Positions 6,380 to 12,779 of a stretch of 12,779 bases of DNA are shown in pieces. Location: the NCBI GenBank assembly GCA_003497225.1, contig DNJQ01000104.1:1-12779 (forward strand), written 5' to 3'. Position numbers and translations under genes: made by a program. Under the pieces are notes generated by a model, which was not told the origin of the DNA, searched no databases, and was given only the letters and a program-made list of their open reading frames with translations. Each line of letters starts with the position of its first letter. Position 1 is the stretch's first letter. This stretch comes from Bacillota bacterium (GTDB lineage: Bacteria; Bacillota_I; Bacilli_A; RFN20; CAG-288).

Positions 6380-6425
6380 ACCTCACGCGCATAATATATT
6401 CTATTCCAAGCGTATTATTTGTCGA
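6380..6425 (-). promoter_or_regulatory. Candidate promoter and RBS of the 99-residue protein gene
   Basis: On the minus strand TCGACA (6425-6420) and TAGAAT (6403-6398), spaced by 16 bases, resemble a housekeeping promoter. AGGTGA (within 6378-6385) is the ribosome site. The -35 abuts a seven-T run (6430-6424) that follows the gpr stop without a convincing GC-rich hairpin, so the gene may also be read through from gpr. Confidence 0.45.
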
Positions 6426-6444
6426 AAAAAAGTCAAATGCGAAA

Positions 6445-7263
6445 TTAGTTGAAAATTTCATTGATTCCACTGGCTATTACATCCGCTAATAAGGGTATTG
6501 TATAATCAATTTCATTAGTGGTTAAAAAAAGTTTCTGGTCTTCTCTATCTTCTAAGTTTTTAATTAGAAGTCTTTTTTCTTCCGTATTATTAGACATTTC
6601 ACTAATATAATCTTTAATTATTGAACTCATACTAACAACTGTTGCAACTCCAATACTAATAACTGGAACCTTTAAATAGTCTAATGATAAAATCTTTCGT
6701 GAATTTCCTATTCCTGCTCCTGGAACGATGCCTGAATCAGTAATCTGAATCACCTTATTTAAACGATTCAGTTTATGAGTCACTAATGAATCTATAGCGA
6801 TAACATAATCGATCTTCTCTTGTTCAATTATGGCTTTAGCTATGGCGGCTGATTCAATTCCTGTTGAAGCAAAAACTCCTGGTGATAAAGAATATAAATT
6901 TTTCTTTCTTCTTTCGTGAGTCGGAAGAATTCTACTAGAAACTTCCGGTCCTAAAGAATCTGGGGTATAATCTTTATTTCCTATTCCTAAAACCAAAGCT
7001 GATTTATTAGTTAATTTCCATTTGCGTATTAAAGATTTTAAACTTTTAATTAAGCATAATCTTAATCCATAATCATTTGAACAGGCCGTATTATCAAGTA
7101 ATATATAGCGCCCTTTAGGCTTTTTATAGATGTTATTTTCATCTAAGATATCAAGGTTTTCAACCTTTACGCCCTTAAAGTTATATCTATTAACTTTAAT
7201 CTTTTTATCATTACTCTCTTCCATCGCTTCACTAGCGATATCAAAAAAACTATAATCCTTCAT
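6445..7263 (-). CDS. gpr: Germination protease GPR (spore protease, short form)
   Basis: GPR degrades small acid-soluble spore proteins on germination, inside the spore core; it is made in the forespore as a zymogen and is an atypical aspartic protease. Diagnostic blocks are present: LVLGIGNKDYTPDSLGP (90-106) with D102, SLSPGVFASTGIES (125-138), VIAIDSL (154-160) with D158, ITDSGIVPGAGIGNSRK and PVISIGVATVV. D102 and D158 correspond to the two catalytic aspartates known from Bacillus GPR. The protein is 272 residues, against about 370 in Bacillus; shortening affects a mid-domain loop and the segment before the conserved C-terminal ADVIASGINEI. The N-terminus has only about seven residues before DIASEA, the counterpart of the TDLAVEA maturation site. 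An in-frame TAA nine bases upstream excludes a longer form. It overlaps the deacetylase gene by 14 bases, has no clear RBS, and is probably translationally coupled. Confidence 0.93.
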   Translation of the reverse strand: MKDYSFFDIASEAMEESNDKKIKVNRYNFKGVKVENLDILDENNIYKKPKGRYILLDNTACSNDYGLRLCLIKSLKSLIRKWKLTNKSALVLGIGNKDYTPDSLGPEVSSRILPTHERRKKNLYSLSPGVFASTGIESAAIAKAIIEQEKIDYVIAIDSLVTHKLNRLNKVIQITDSGIVPGAGIGNSRKILSLDYLKVPVISIGVATVVSMSSIIKDYISEMSNNTEEKRLLIKNLEDREDQKLFLTTNEIDYTIPLLADVIASGINEIFN

Positions 7264-7933
7264 TTTGATTTACTTTTTCACTCTTTAAAGTCACAAACTC
7301 ATAACCTAATTCTTTTATTTTATCTATTAATCTAGGTAGTGCTTTTATTGAATTTAAGTGATTTTTACTTTTATCGTGCATTAATATTATCGAACCTTTA
7401 TTGAGTTTTTTAAGCCCATTAGAAACGATGCAGTCACAATTATTACCACTTTTCCAGTCTAAAGTATCGATAGTCCAGGTAAAAATTGTTAAATTCATCT
7501 CTGTCGCCACGCTTAAAAAATTATTTGTTATTATTCCATAAGGTGGACGAACAATAGTAGGTTTAAAGTTAATATAACTCGCTATTTCTTCTTGATTTTT
7601 CTTTAATTCATCGCGGATTTCTTTAGCACTGAGCTGATGAAAATTAGGATGGGTATAAGAATGTAAGCCTATCTGATGACCATCTTTCACAATATTTTTA
7701 AGTTGCTCTGAATTCTTTTTGATATTTTCACCAAGAATAAAGAATGTTGCTTTAATATTCTTTTCTTTTAAAATTTCTAAAACTTTTGGTGTACTTTCAT
7801 TACTTGGACCATCATCAAAAGTTAAAGCTACTTGCATTTTATCAGTCACAAAATGGTTATATATCGTTCGTGGTTTTTCTTTTATTCCCGTTAGAGGCAA
7901 TAAAAAAGATAATATAGAGAAGAATACTTTCAT
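7250..7933 (-). CDS. NodB-type polysaccharide deacetylase, membrane-anchored or secreted
   Basis: This 227-residue protein is predicted to remove N-acetyl groups from a cell-wall polysaccharide, most likely peptidoglycan, outside the membrane using a divalent metal. All carbohydrate esterase family 4 motifs are seen: TFDDGP (38-43, catalytic base and metal aspartates D40/D41), HSYTHP (91-96, metal histidines H91/H95), RPPYG (129-133), DTLDW (156-160) and LMHD (184-187). Residues 3-15 are hydrophobic and act as a signal or anchor. An excellent AGGAGGT site (7939-7945) precedes the ATG at 7933. The gene lies 44 bases after the giant gene and overlaps gpr. Linkage to gpr suggests a spore-wall role such as that of PdaA or PdaB in Bacillus, but I cannot separate these from vegetative deacetylases on sequence alone. 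Confidence 0.9.
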   Translation of the reverse strand: MKVFFSILSFLLPLTGIKEKPRTIYNHFVTDKMQVALTFDDGPSNESTPKVLEILKEKNIKATFFILGENIKKNSEQLKNIVKDGHQIGLHSYTHPNFHQLSAKEIRDELKKNQEEIASYINFKPTIVRPPYGIITNNFLSVATEMNLTIFTWTIDTLDWKSGNNCDCIVSNGLKKLNKGSIILMHDKSKNHLNSIKALPRLIDKIKELGYEFVTLKSEKVNQNEGL

Positions 7934-7949
7934 CTTGTACCTCCTCTAA

Positions 7950-7978
7950 TATTATCTTCAAAGATAGATTTTATATAC
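7950..7978 (-). promoter_or_regulatory. Candidate forespore (sigma-F/G-like) promoter of the deacetylase-gpr pair
   Basis: On the minus strand GTATA (7978-7974) and GATAATA (7956-7950) are separated by 17 bases. This is close to the Bacillus sigma-G pattern of a GHATR -35 and a CATNHTA -10 about 18 bases apart, with one mismatch in the -10. The implied leader is about 10 bases, as short as others in this window. An ordinary vegetative -10 (GATAAT) is an alternative reading, and co-transcription from the giant gene is not excluded. Confidence 0.3.
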
Positions 7979-10900
7979 TAACTAGGTCTATCGGGGTTAA
8001 CCGGTATGGTACCAGGATCAGTAATATCATAATGTTCAATGGCGTAAGCTAGATCTTCAAATACCAAATTATTGATATCACCCGAACAAACCTGATCTAA
8101 ATATAAAGTGTATACACCATCAAACAATGCATTATTCGGCGTATATGACTTAAATAAGGTGAAGGCTAATTGTGAATTGACATTCGCGCGTTTAGTGCGG
8201 TAATCGCTATAATATGTAGCTGAGATATCTTTAAGAAGCGCTAATGAATTCTCTTCTCCAGCTACATATCCTGCATCCGCTAAAGTCATAGTGCTAATAG
8301 TTTCTGAATAGGAACCCATGAGTTTAAGAGCCTTTACAATGCTAGCTTCATCAGTTGCTGAAGCAAGATCTAACATACCTTTAATTCCTCGAGCCTCGAC
8401 GATATTAAGTCTTAAATAATCACGACCATTATCATCAGGGGCAAAGAAGAAGTTCTCTAAGGTATTTAATATTGCGGTATCAGTTGTTACGCTCTTAAAT
8501 CCCTTGGTTAGATAGGATGCTACAATTTCTGAAGCGAAGAGCGATTTAACAGCTTTAACTCCCGTACCATCCTCTTTAATCATCATGGTCTTCATAACTA
8601 GGTCATAAGCTTGTTTACCAGTGATTTCAAGGTTATTTTTATCAAAGCTTGCGTTAACCATACTAGCTAAGTTCTTTAAGAATGAATTTAATATATTGCA
8701 TTCTTCACGTAAATCTTCTTCAGTATGAGCGTAGGGGAAGAAGAGTTTTCTAATTCTCGCGGCTTTAATATGATCATTTGCACCAGAATCAAGGTCACGA
8801 ACTAGATCAACTAATTCAGCACCGGTATTTCTTAAATAGGAATAAACGATATATTCTTTATTATCGCTAAGTAAATCCATCTTATCGATTGGACCTAAGA
8901 CGCGATAAAGGTCGAAAACATCTTCGTTAAATCCTGTCTCCGAACTATCGATATAATATCCATTTCCCGCCGAATCAACTTTATAAAGGTTATCTGCTAA
9001 TTCAAAGAAGCCCTCAAGTTCATGATTCCAGAACGCCATATCCTCTTCGGAAGTTGTTAAATGAACACGATAATTAATATCATAATATACTCTCGAATCT
9101 ACTGTTATAAGTGTTGTAATATTGAAAAGTTCGAAAGCTTGTTCAAAGAATGTTGGCAAAGCTTGGTGGAGAATCTTACTATCGTTAAAGCAAGATAAGA
9201 TGCTTCTAACTTGTGTTGGTGAAAGTGAGGACATGTTGTTAAGATTATTGATATCTATACCATTGACATTTCTTAAAAGTCTAATGATCTTAGAGTTTTC
9301 TTGCATGACTTTTGCTCCACTTGGTGAAGTAGTATCAACCCAATCAGTTATCGAAGTTATAACTGACTGCATGCTTGTTTTAGCACGAAGCTTTACTTGA
9401 TGTTTCTCTTCTGCCGTCATTTCTTCTTTTTCGACATTGTTAGTAATCATTTGATCTAACTTGATGTAATTAAATAAAGAAGAAATAATAGTTTCGTGTA
9501 AACTCAAACGTTCAAGAGGCTTATTGACTGTAAATGATTTCATACTAGCAACATCGTCTAGAACTTTTTGAAGTGTATTTAATTGAGCTTCAGTTAAATT
9601 GCTTATAGTATTAAACATCGTATCTAATTCGCCAGTTTTAAACTGATTATAAACATCAACGAGATAATTGATCTCGGATTTCTTCTCTTCTTTAGTCATC
9701 GTATAGAAGACGCTAGTATTGAGCGAACGTAAATCGATTGAGTTATCTTCATCTAAAACGATAGGAGCGATATTTTGAATAGCCTTTTCAAGCATATCTG
9801 GTAAAACTATTGATAATGTATTAGTTTCAACTAATGACTCTAAAATTATTCTTAAAGTATTAGCATCAACACTATCACCAGTAATATTATCTACACCAGT
9901 TGTTTGAATGACGCTAAGAAGATTAATCAAATTAGCGATTTCTCCTTTTTCAGTTACAATTACTTCTTCAGTATCAATCGTAATAGTTTTTTCCTGTTCA
10001 ACCCATTTCCAACCTTTATTTAATTCACCAGTTGAAGGATCACAAGATTGGAAATATGTAGGATCGATGGAATCTCCTAAAACTCCTTGGAAGGAATCGT
10101 TATTAAAAACCTTATCGAGCAAGTCGCCGAAATAATCGAAGTATAATCCAGTATCTTGTTGACGAACACCTAAAACATTGGTTTGAGAGAAGGCGGTCAA
10201 AATGGCGTTAACTCGAGTTAAATCGGAATTGAGCCAATCAATATTAGCTAAATCCGCTGAAGAACTAATCTTCTTTAAGCTATCGACGACACGAGCTAAA
10301 CACTCTCCTTCATTCTCCCAGTCTTTAACGACGTAGAAATCTAATGATACTCCGATATCTTGAATGATAGGTGAAACATTCTTATTAAATATTGAAGCTA
10401 AAGATGGGGCGAATACATCACTTTTTCCTAATGTTGTTAAAATGTCCTTAATTAGTTTTCCATCGATATTATCTAATGTAATATCTCCAGAAGTAAAGAA
10501 TGACATATTATTTTTTACAACTTGGAGTGAATTTACAATCTTATCTATTTCTCCATTTTTTGTTCCTTCAATATACCATTCGATTGAAGAAAGATTATTT
10601 GGAACAATAACTCCGACATCTTGCAATGCCTTTTGTTTAAGTATTCCCTCAATAAGGGCTTCGAAGTTACGATCTTTTTCTATTTCTGCACTTCCGTCAA
10701 TGCGGTGAGATGGATTAATAATAGAAGATTTATACATCTTTACTAGAATATCTCTAACTTTTTCTAAATCAAGTTTTTCCATAGCTTGTTGAACTGTCAA
10801 TGATGAATTAGATAAAGTATCAGAAATTTCTAAGGCATCGCTAGCTATATCAAGTATCGTTGTTAATTCATTTTTCATTTGAGTTGAATCATCAAAGGTG

Positions 10901-12738
10901 AAACTCAAATCATCAACACTTAAGCCGAATAACATATCGCTGGAAATATTGGAATCTTTGAGTGCCTTTTTGACTAATCCTGGGAAAGCAGCTAACATAA
11001 GTTTTGAATTAGAAGCGACACTAATAACATTCTTTAGTTCTTTAACATGTGTATTATTCTTAAAATCAATCTTATCTAAAGGAAGATTGGGGTTATTATA
11101 AATAAGAGGAACAATATCGATAATCGTGTTAAATTCATCGATTAAATTCATATCCTCACTGCTAAAGACATCGTGGATAGTTCTTTCATCGACATATTCA
11201 CCAACGGATGGAACGCTTGATAATAGTTTAGTGACTAATGATTCTAGATCAACTGAATCGATGAGGTTTAAATTAAGAAGTCCTAAAACATCTTTTTCCT
11301 CATCTCCACAAATCGCTTTTCTTATAAATTCAATCTTTTCATTATCTTTCAAGGCTTTATTTAAAAGTTCTTCAAAATTTATATTATTTAGTGACGTTAT
11401 ATTAAACGCCTTTAAAAGATTTGATAAACAAGTAGCTAAACATTTAAGTTCATGATCCCAATCAAGATCTTTAAGAAGTCCTGAATCGGTTGGGAAGATA
11501 TCTTGTCCTAAGGATTTATTAACTTCTTTTAAAACAGGGCTCATGATGAATGGAAGATTTTTATCAATCATCTCTATTGATGTAATTGAAGTTAAAGCAT
11601 CACAGTATTGATCCATATTAGCTAGATACACAGTGAAATTAATTTCACTTGGCGTAACACGGTTAAATAAACCTGCATCATAAATCTTTTCGTAGAATGC
11701 ACTAACAGCATTCATATCATTTTTCCAATCAATATCTTTGAAGTCTAATTCATTGATTACTTCTTTCATTGATGGATCATCTATGACATTTTGTCCCATA
11801 CTTATTAATCCCGGGATGATATTAATAATAAGTTTAGATTTTCCTAAAAGTTCTAATACTTGTTTAATCGTATCCTTTGCTAAAAGTTTCTGATAGTCAA
11901 TAACAGGATTTCCGCCATTAAAAGTTACGGCTGGTAAAACTGGTTTAACTACTGTTAATAAAGTTTCTAACTCATTAAGAAGTCCCATCTTAACTCCATT
12001 AACTTCAACCTCAACTACTTGGTTGACTATTCCATCTGAAACTGGAGATAAAACTTTTAATGTACTATATAGTGCTGAACTATTATAGGCATCAATTCCT
12101 TTTTTAATCGTATTATATGTATTATCATCTAAAACTTTCATTTCGTGAGCCGAATCGATATATTCAGGTCTTTCTGTTACTATTTTGGCCATTGAAGATA
12201 ATGGTGAAAATAACATAACCATACATAGTGCGCCATCTAATAAACCACATAGTGCACCAGCCCAACGAATCTTCTTTTTCTTGCGTAATTTCTTTGAAAT
12301 AAAGTGTTTAAAAATCAAATGATAAAATAGTGTTGCTAAAAGACTTCCGATTAATAAAGTCAATATCATTAAAACAAAGAATATCGCGCAACTAAGAAGT
12401 GAATGAGCTAAAGCCAAACAAGTTCCATAAAGATCACTTCCTGTTACTGGTGAAATCTTTCCAGAATTAACTAAAATATTTGCTAATGTTTCATCAAATG
12501 TTGTTAGCTTAACATCTAATATTTCCGCATCAACATGAAAGGTTGTAGCAAAATTTATTTTACAGATAGCATTAGTAATAGGTTGTGAACAGAAAATCAT
12601 AACAACAAAACATATGCTTCGGAATATAAGTTTGAAAGAAGTCTTCCAAATTCCCTTCCATAATCCGATTAGTGATGCTATAACTACTAGCGCTATCATG
12701 CCTACTAGTACTAAATTTGCTATAAGTGTAATATCCAT
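7978..12738 (-). CDS. Giant CvpA-like membrane protein with a repeat-built ectodomain
   Basis: I do not recognise this 1586-residue protein as a whole. The N-terminal 180 residues carry four hydrophobic helices (about 5-26, 36-58, 108-140, 160-180). The features GLWKGIWK at 25-32 and RWAGALCGLLDGAL at 158-171 fit the CvpA/colicin-V-production membrane family, which is normally only about 160-220 residues long. A basic cluster, KKLRKKKK (149-156), sits before the fourth helix. The remaining 1400 residues have no membrane span, no LPXTG, no lipobox and no enzyme motif I know. They are rich in L, I, D, N and S, predicted helical, and built from diverged repeats described separately. The chain ends in a short PGTIPVNPDRPS tail. 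By topology (even helix number, basic loop inside) the C-terminal mass may lie either side of the membrane; inside is possible if both termini face the cytosol. GAGGAA (12744-12749) supports the ATG at 12738. Confidence 0.85.
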   Translation of the reverse strand: MDITLIANLVLVGMIALVVIASLIGLWKGIWKTSFKLIFRSICFVVMIFCSQPITNAICKINFATTFHVDAEILDVKLTTFDETLANILVNSGKISPVTGSDLYGTCLALAHSLLSCAIFFVLMILTLLIGSLLATLFYHLIFKHFISKKLRKKKKIRWAGALCGLLDGALCMVMLFSPLSSMAKIVTERPEYIDSAHEMKVLDDNTYNTIKKGIDAYNSSALYSTLKVLSPVSDGIVNQVVEVEVNGVKMGLLNELETLLTVVKPVLPAVTFNGGNPVIDYQKLLAKDTIKQVLELLGKSKLIINIIPGLISMGQNVIDDPSMKEVINELDFKDIDWKNDMNAVSAFYEKIYDAGLFNRVTPSEINFTVYLANMDQYCDALTSITSIEMIDKNLPFIMSPVLKEVNKSLGQDIFPTDSGLLKDLDWDHELKCLATCLSNLLKAFNITSLNNINFEELLNKALKDNEKIEFIRKAICGDEEKDVLGLLNLNLIDSVDLESLVTKLLSSVPSVGEYVDERTIHDVFSSEDMNLIDEFNTIIDIVPLIYNNPNLPLDKIDFKNNTHVKELKNVISVASNSKLMLAAFPGLVKKALKDSNISSDMLFGLSVDDLSFTFDDSTQMKNELTTILDIASDALEISDTLSNSSLTVQQAMEKLDLEKVRDILVKMYKSSIINPSHRIDGSAEIEKDRNFEALIEGILKQKALQDVGVIVPNNLSSIEWYIEGTKNGEIDKIVNSLQVVKNNMSFFTSGDITLDNIDGKLIKDILTTLGKSDVFAPSLASIFNKNVSPIIQDIGVSLDFYVVKDWENEGECLARVVDSLKKISSSADLANIDWLNSDLTRVNAILTAFSQTNVLGVRQQDTGLYFDYFGDLLDKVFNNDSFQGVLGDSIDPTYFQSCDPSTGELNKGWKWVEQEKTITIDTEEVIVTEKGEIANLINLLSVIQTTGVDNITGDSVDANTLRIILESLVETNTLSIVLPDMLEKAIQNIAPIVLDEDNSIDLRSLNTSVFYTMTKEEKKSEINYLVDVYNQFKTGELDTMFNTISNLTEAQLNTLQKVLDDVASMKSFTVNKPLERLSLHETIISSLFNYIKLDQMITNNVEKEEMTAEEKHQVKLRAKTSMQSVITSITDWVDTTSPSGAKVMQENSKIIRLLRNVNGIDINNLNNMSSLSPTQVRSILSCFNDSKILHQALPTFFEQAFELFNITTLITVDSRVYYDINYRVHLTTSEEDMAFWNHELEGFFELADNLYKVDSAGNGYYIDSSETGFNEDVFDLYRVLGPIDKMDLLSDNKEYIVYSYLRNTGAELVDLVRDLDSGANDHIKAARIRKLFFPYAHTEEDLREECNILNSFLKNLASMVNASFDKNNLEITGKQAYDLVMKTMMIKEDGTGVKAVKSLFASEIVASYLTKGFKSVTTDTAILNTLENFFFAPDDNGRDYLRLNIVEARGIKGMLDLASATDEASIVKALKLMGSYSETISTMTLADAGYVAGEENSLALLKDISATYYSDYRTKRANVNSQLAFTLFKSYTPNNALFDGVYTLYLDQVCSGDINNLVFEDLAYAIEHYDITDPGTIPVNPDRPS
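9136..11886 (-). repeat. Diverged tandem protein repeats within the giant gene
   Basis: Two motifs recur. Motif A is a helix of the form L-x-x-I-L-x-x-L-x-x-S-x-L-x-x-x-x-P: IKQVLELLGKSKLIINIIPG (about residues 290-309), LKNVISVASNSKLMLAAFPG (566-585), IKDILTTLGKSDVFAP (761-776), LRIILESLVETNTLSIVLPD (960-979) and VRSILSCFNDSKILHQALP (1176-1194), with weaker copies near 387 and 655. Motif B is an aromatic/acidic helix start such as IDWKNDMNAV, LDWDHELKCL, KDWENEGECL and AFWNHELEGF, near 335, 423, 804 and 1235. The copies alternate with a period of roughly 90-125 residues. DNA identity between units is low, so this is old duplication rather than a recent DNA repeat. Confidence 0.6.
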
Positions 12739-12743
12739 AACTA

Positions 12744-12771
12744 TTCCTCAAATTTACTCATGATTATTATA
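12744..12771 (-). promoter_or_regulatory. Promoter -10 and RBS of the giant gene
   Basis: On the minus strand a perfect TATAAT (12771-12766) lies 17 bases before GAGGAA (12749-12744), which is five bases before the ATG at 12738. This suggests vegetative transcription starting near 12759. The -35 is beyond the window end. Confidence 0.6.
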
Positions 12772-12779
12772 AAGTAAAT

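Noticed and set aside
5997-6440. Possible direct repeats (TCGAAAA...CAA) flanking the GC-rich gene as a mobile-element scar
   Set aside because: Only a short, interrupted similarity between 5997-6016 and 6420-6437; no inverted ends and no transposase.
6417-6459. Terminator directly after gpr
   Set aside because: A weak six-pair A/T stem (6441-6446 with 6454-6459) is separated from the T run by about ten bases; not convincing.
8000-12700. Several plus-strand frames of 60-114 codons antisense to the giant gene
   Set aside because: They lack ribosome sites and recognisable domains, and their residue make-up is what antisense reading of a Leu/Asp/Asn-rich gene would give.
12745-12762. A five- to six-codon leader frame before the giant gene on the minus strand
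   Set aside because: The predicted transcription start lies at or after its ATG and it lacks a ribosome site.

Overview
The window looks like chromosome from a low-GC, endospore-forming (or formerly spore-forming) member of the Bacillota. Evidence is the A/T-rich composition, AGGAGG/GAGGTG-type ribosome binding sites, short leaders, TGA used as a stop, and a germination protease gene (gpr) beside a polysaccharide deacetylase gene. An uncultured gut lineage of the Bacilli/Erysipelotrichia type would fit, but that placement is inference. No mobile element, CRISPR array, rRNA or tRNA gene was found, and no gene-free stretch exceeds about 140 bases.

Layout. (1) 49-2410 (+): a two-gene ABC exporter operon, an ATPase and a 12-helix permease overlapping by 17 bases. 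(2) 2422-2925 (-): a cyclophilin-type peptidyl-prolyl isomerase, convergent with the permease; its intrinsic terminator lies inside the permease's last codons. (3) 3061-4534 (-): fmt (methionyl-tRNA formyltransferase) followed, with a 20-base overlap, by an ECF-transporter S component; two hairpin terminators follow. (4) 4584-5979 (+): a cysteine biosynthesis pair, a divergent cysteine synthase overlapping a short serine acetyltransferase. (5) 6074-12738 (-): four genes reading the same way: a 1586-residue membrane-anchored protein, a NodB-family deacetylase, gpr, and a 99-residue exported protein of clearly higher GC. They end in a strong hairpin terminator that lies inside the 3' end of cysE.

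How the genes relate. CysE and CysK supply the two steps from serine to cysteine. The deacetylase and GPR are translationally coupled (14-base overlap). Together they suggest spore envelope or germination work, with the giant gene only 44 bases upstream. The giant protein is the most novel item. It has a CvpA-like four-helix N-terminus followed by about 1400 residues with no further membrane span, built from diverged helical repeats of roughly 100 residues. I recognise no described family for that ectodomain. A second theme is genome compaction: two minus-strand terminators are encoded within the last codons of convergent plus-strand genes, and one of them appears to have replaced the usual C-terminal tail of CysE.
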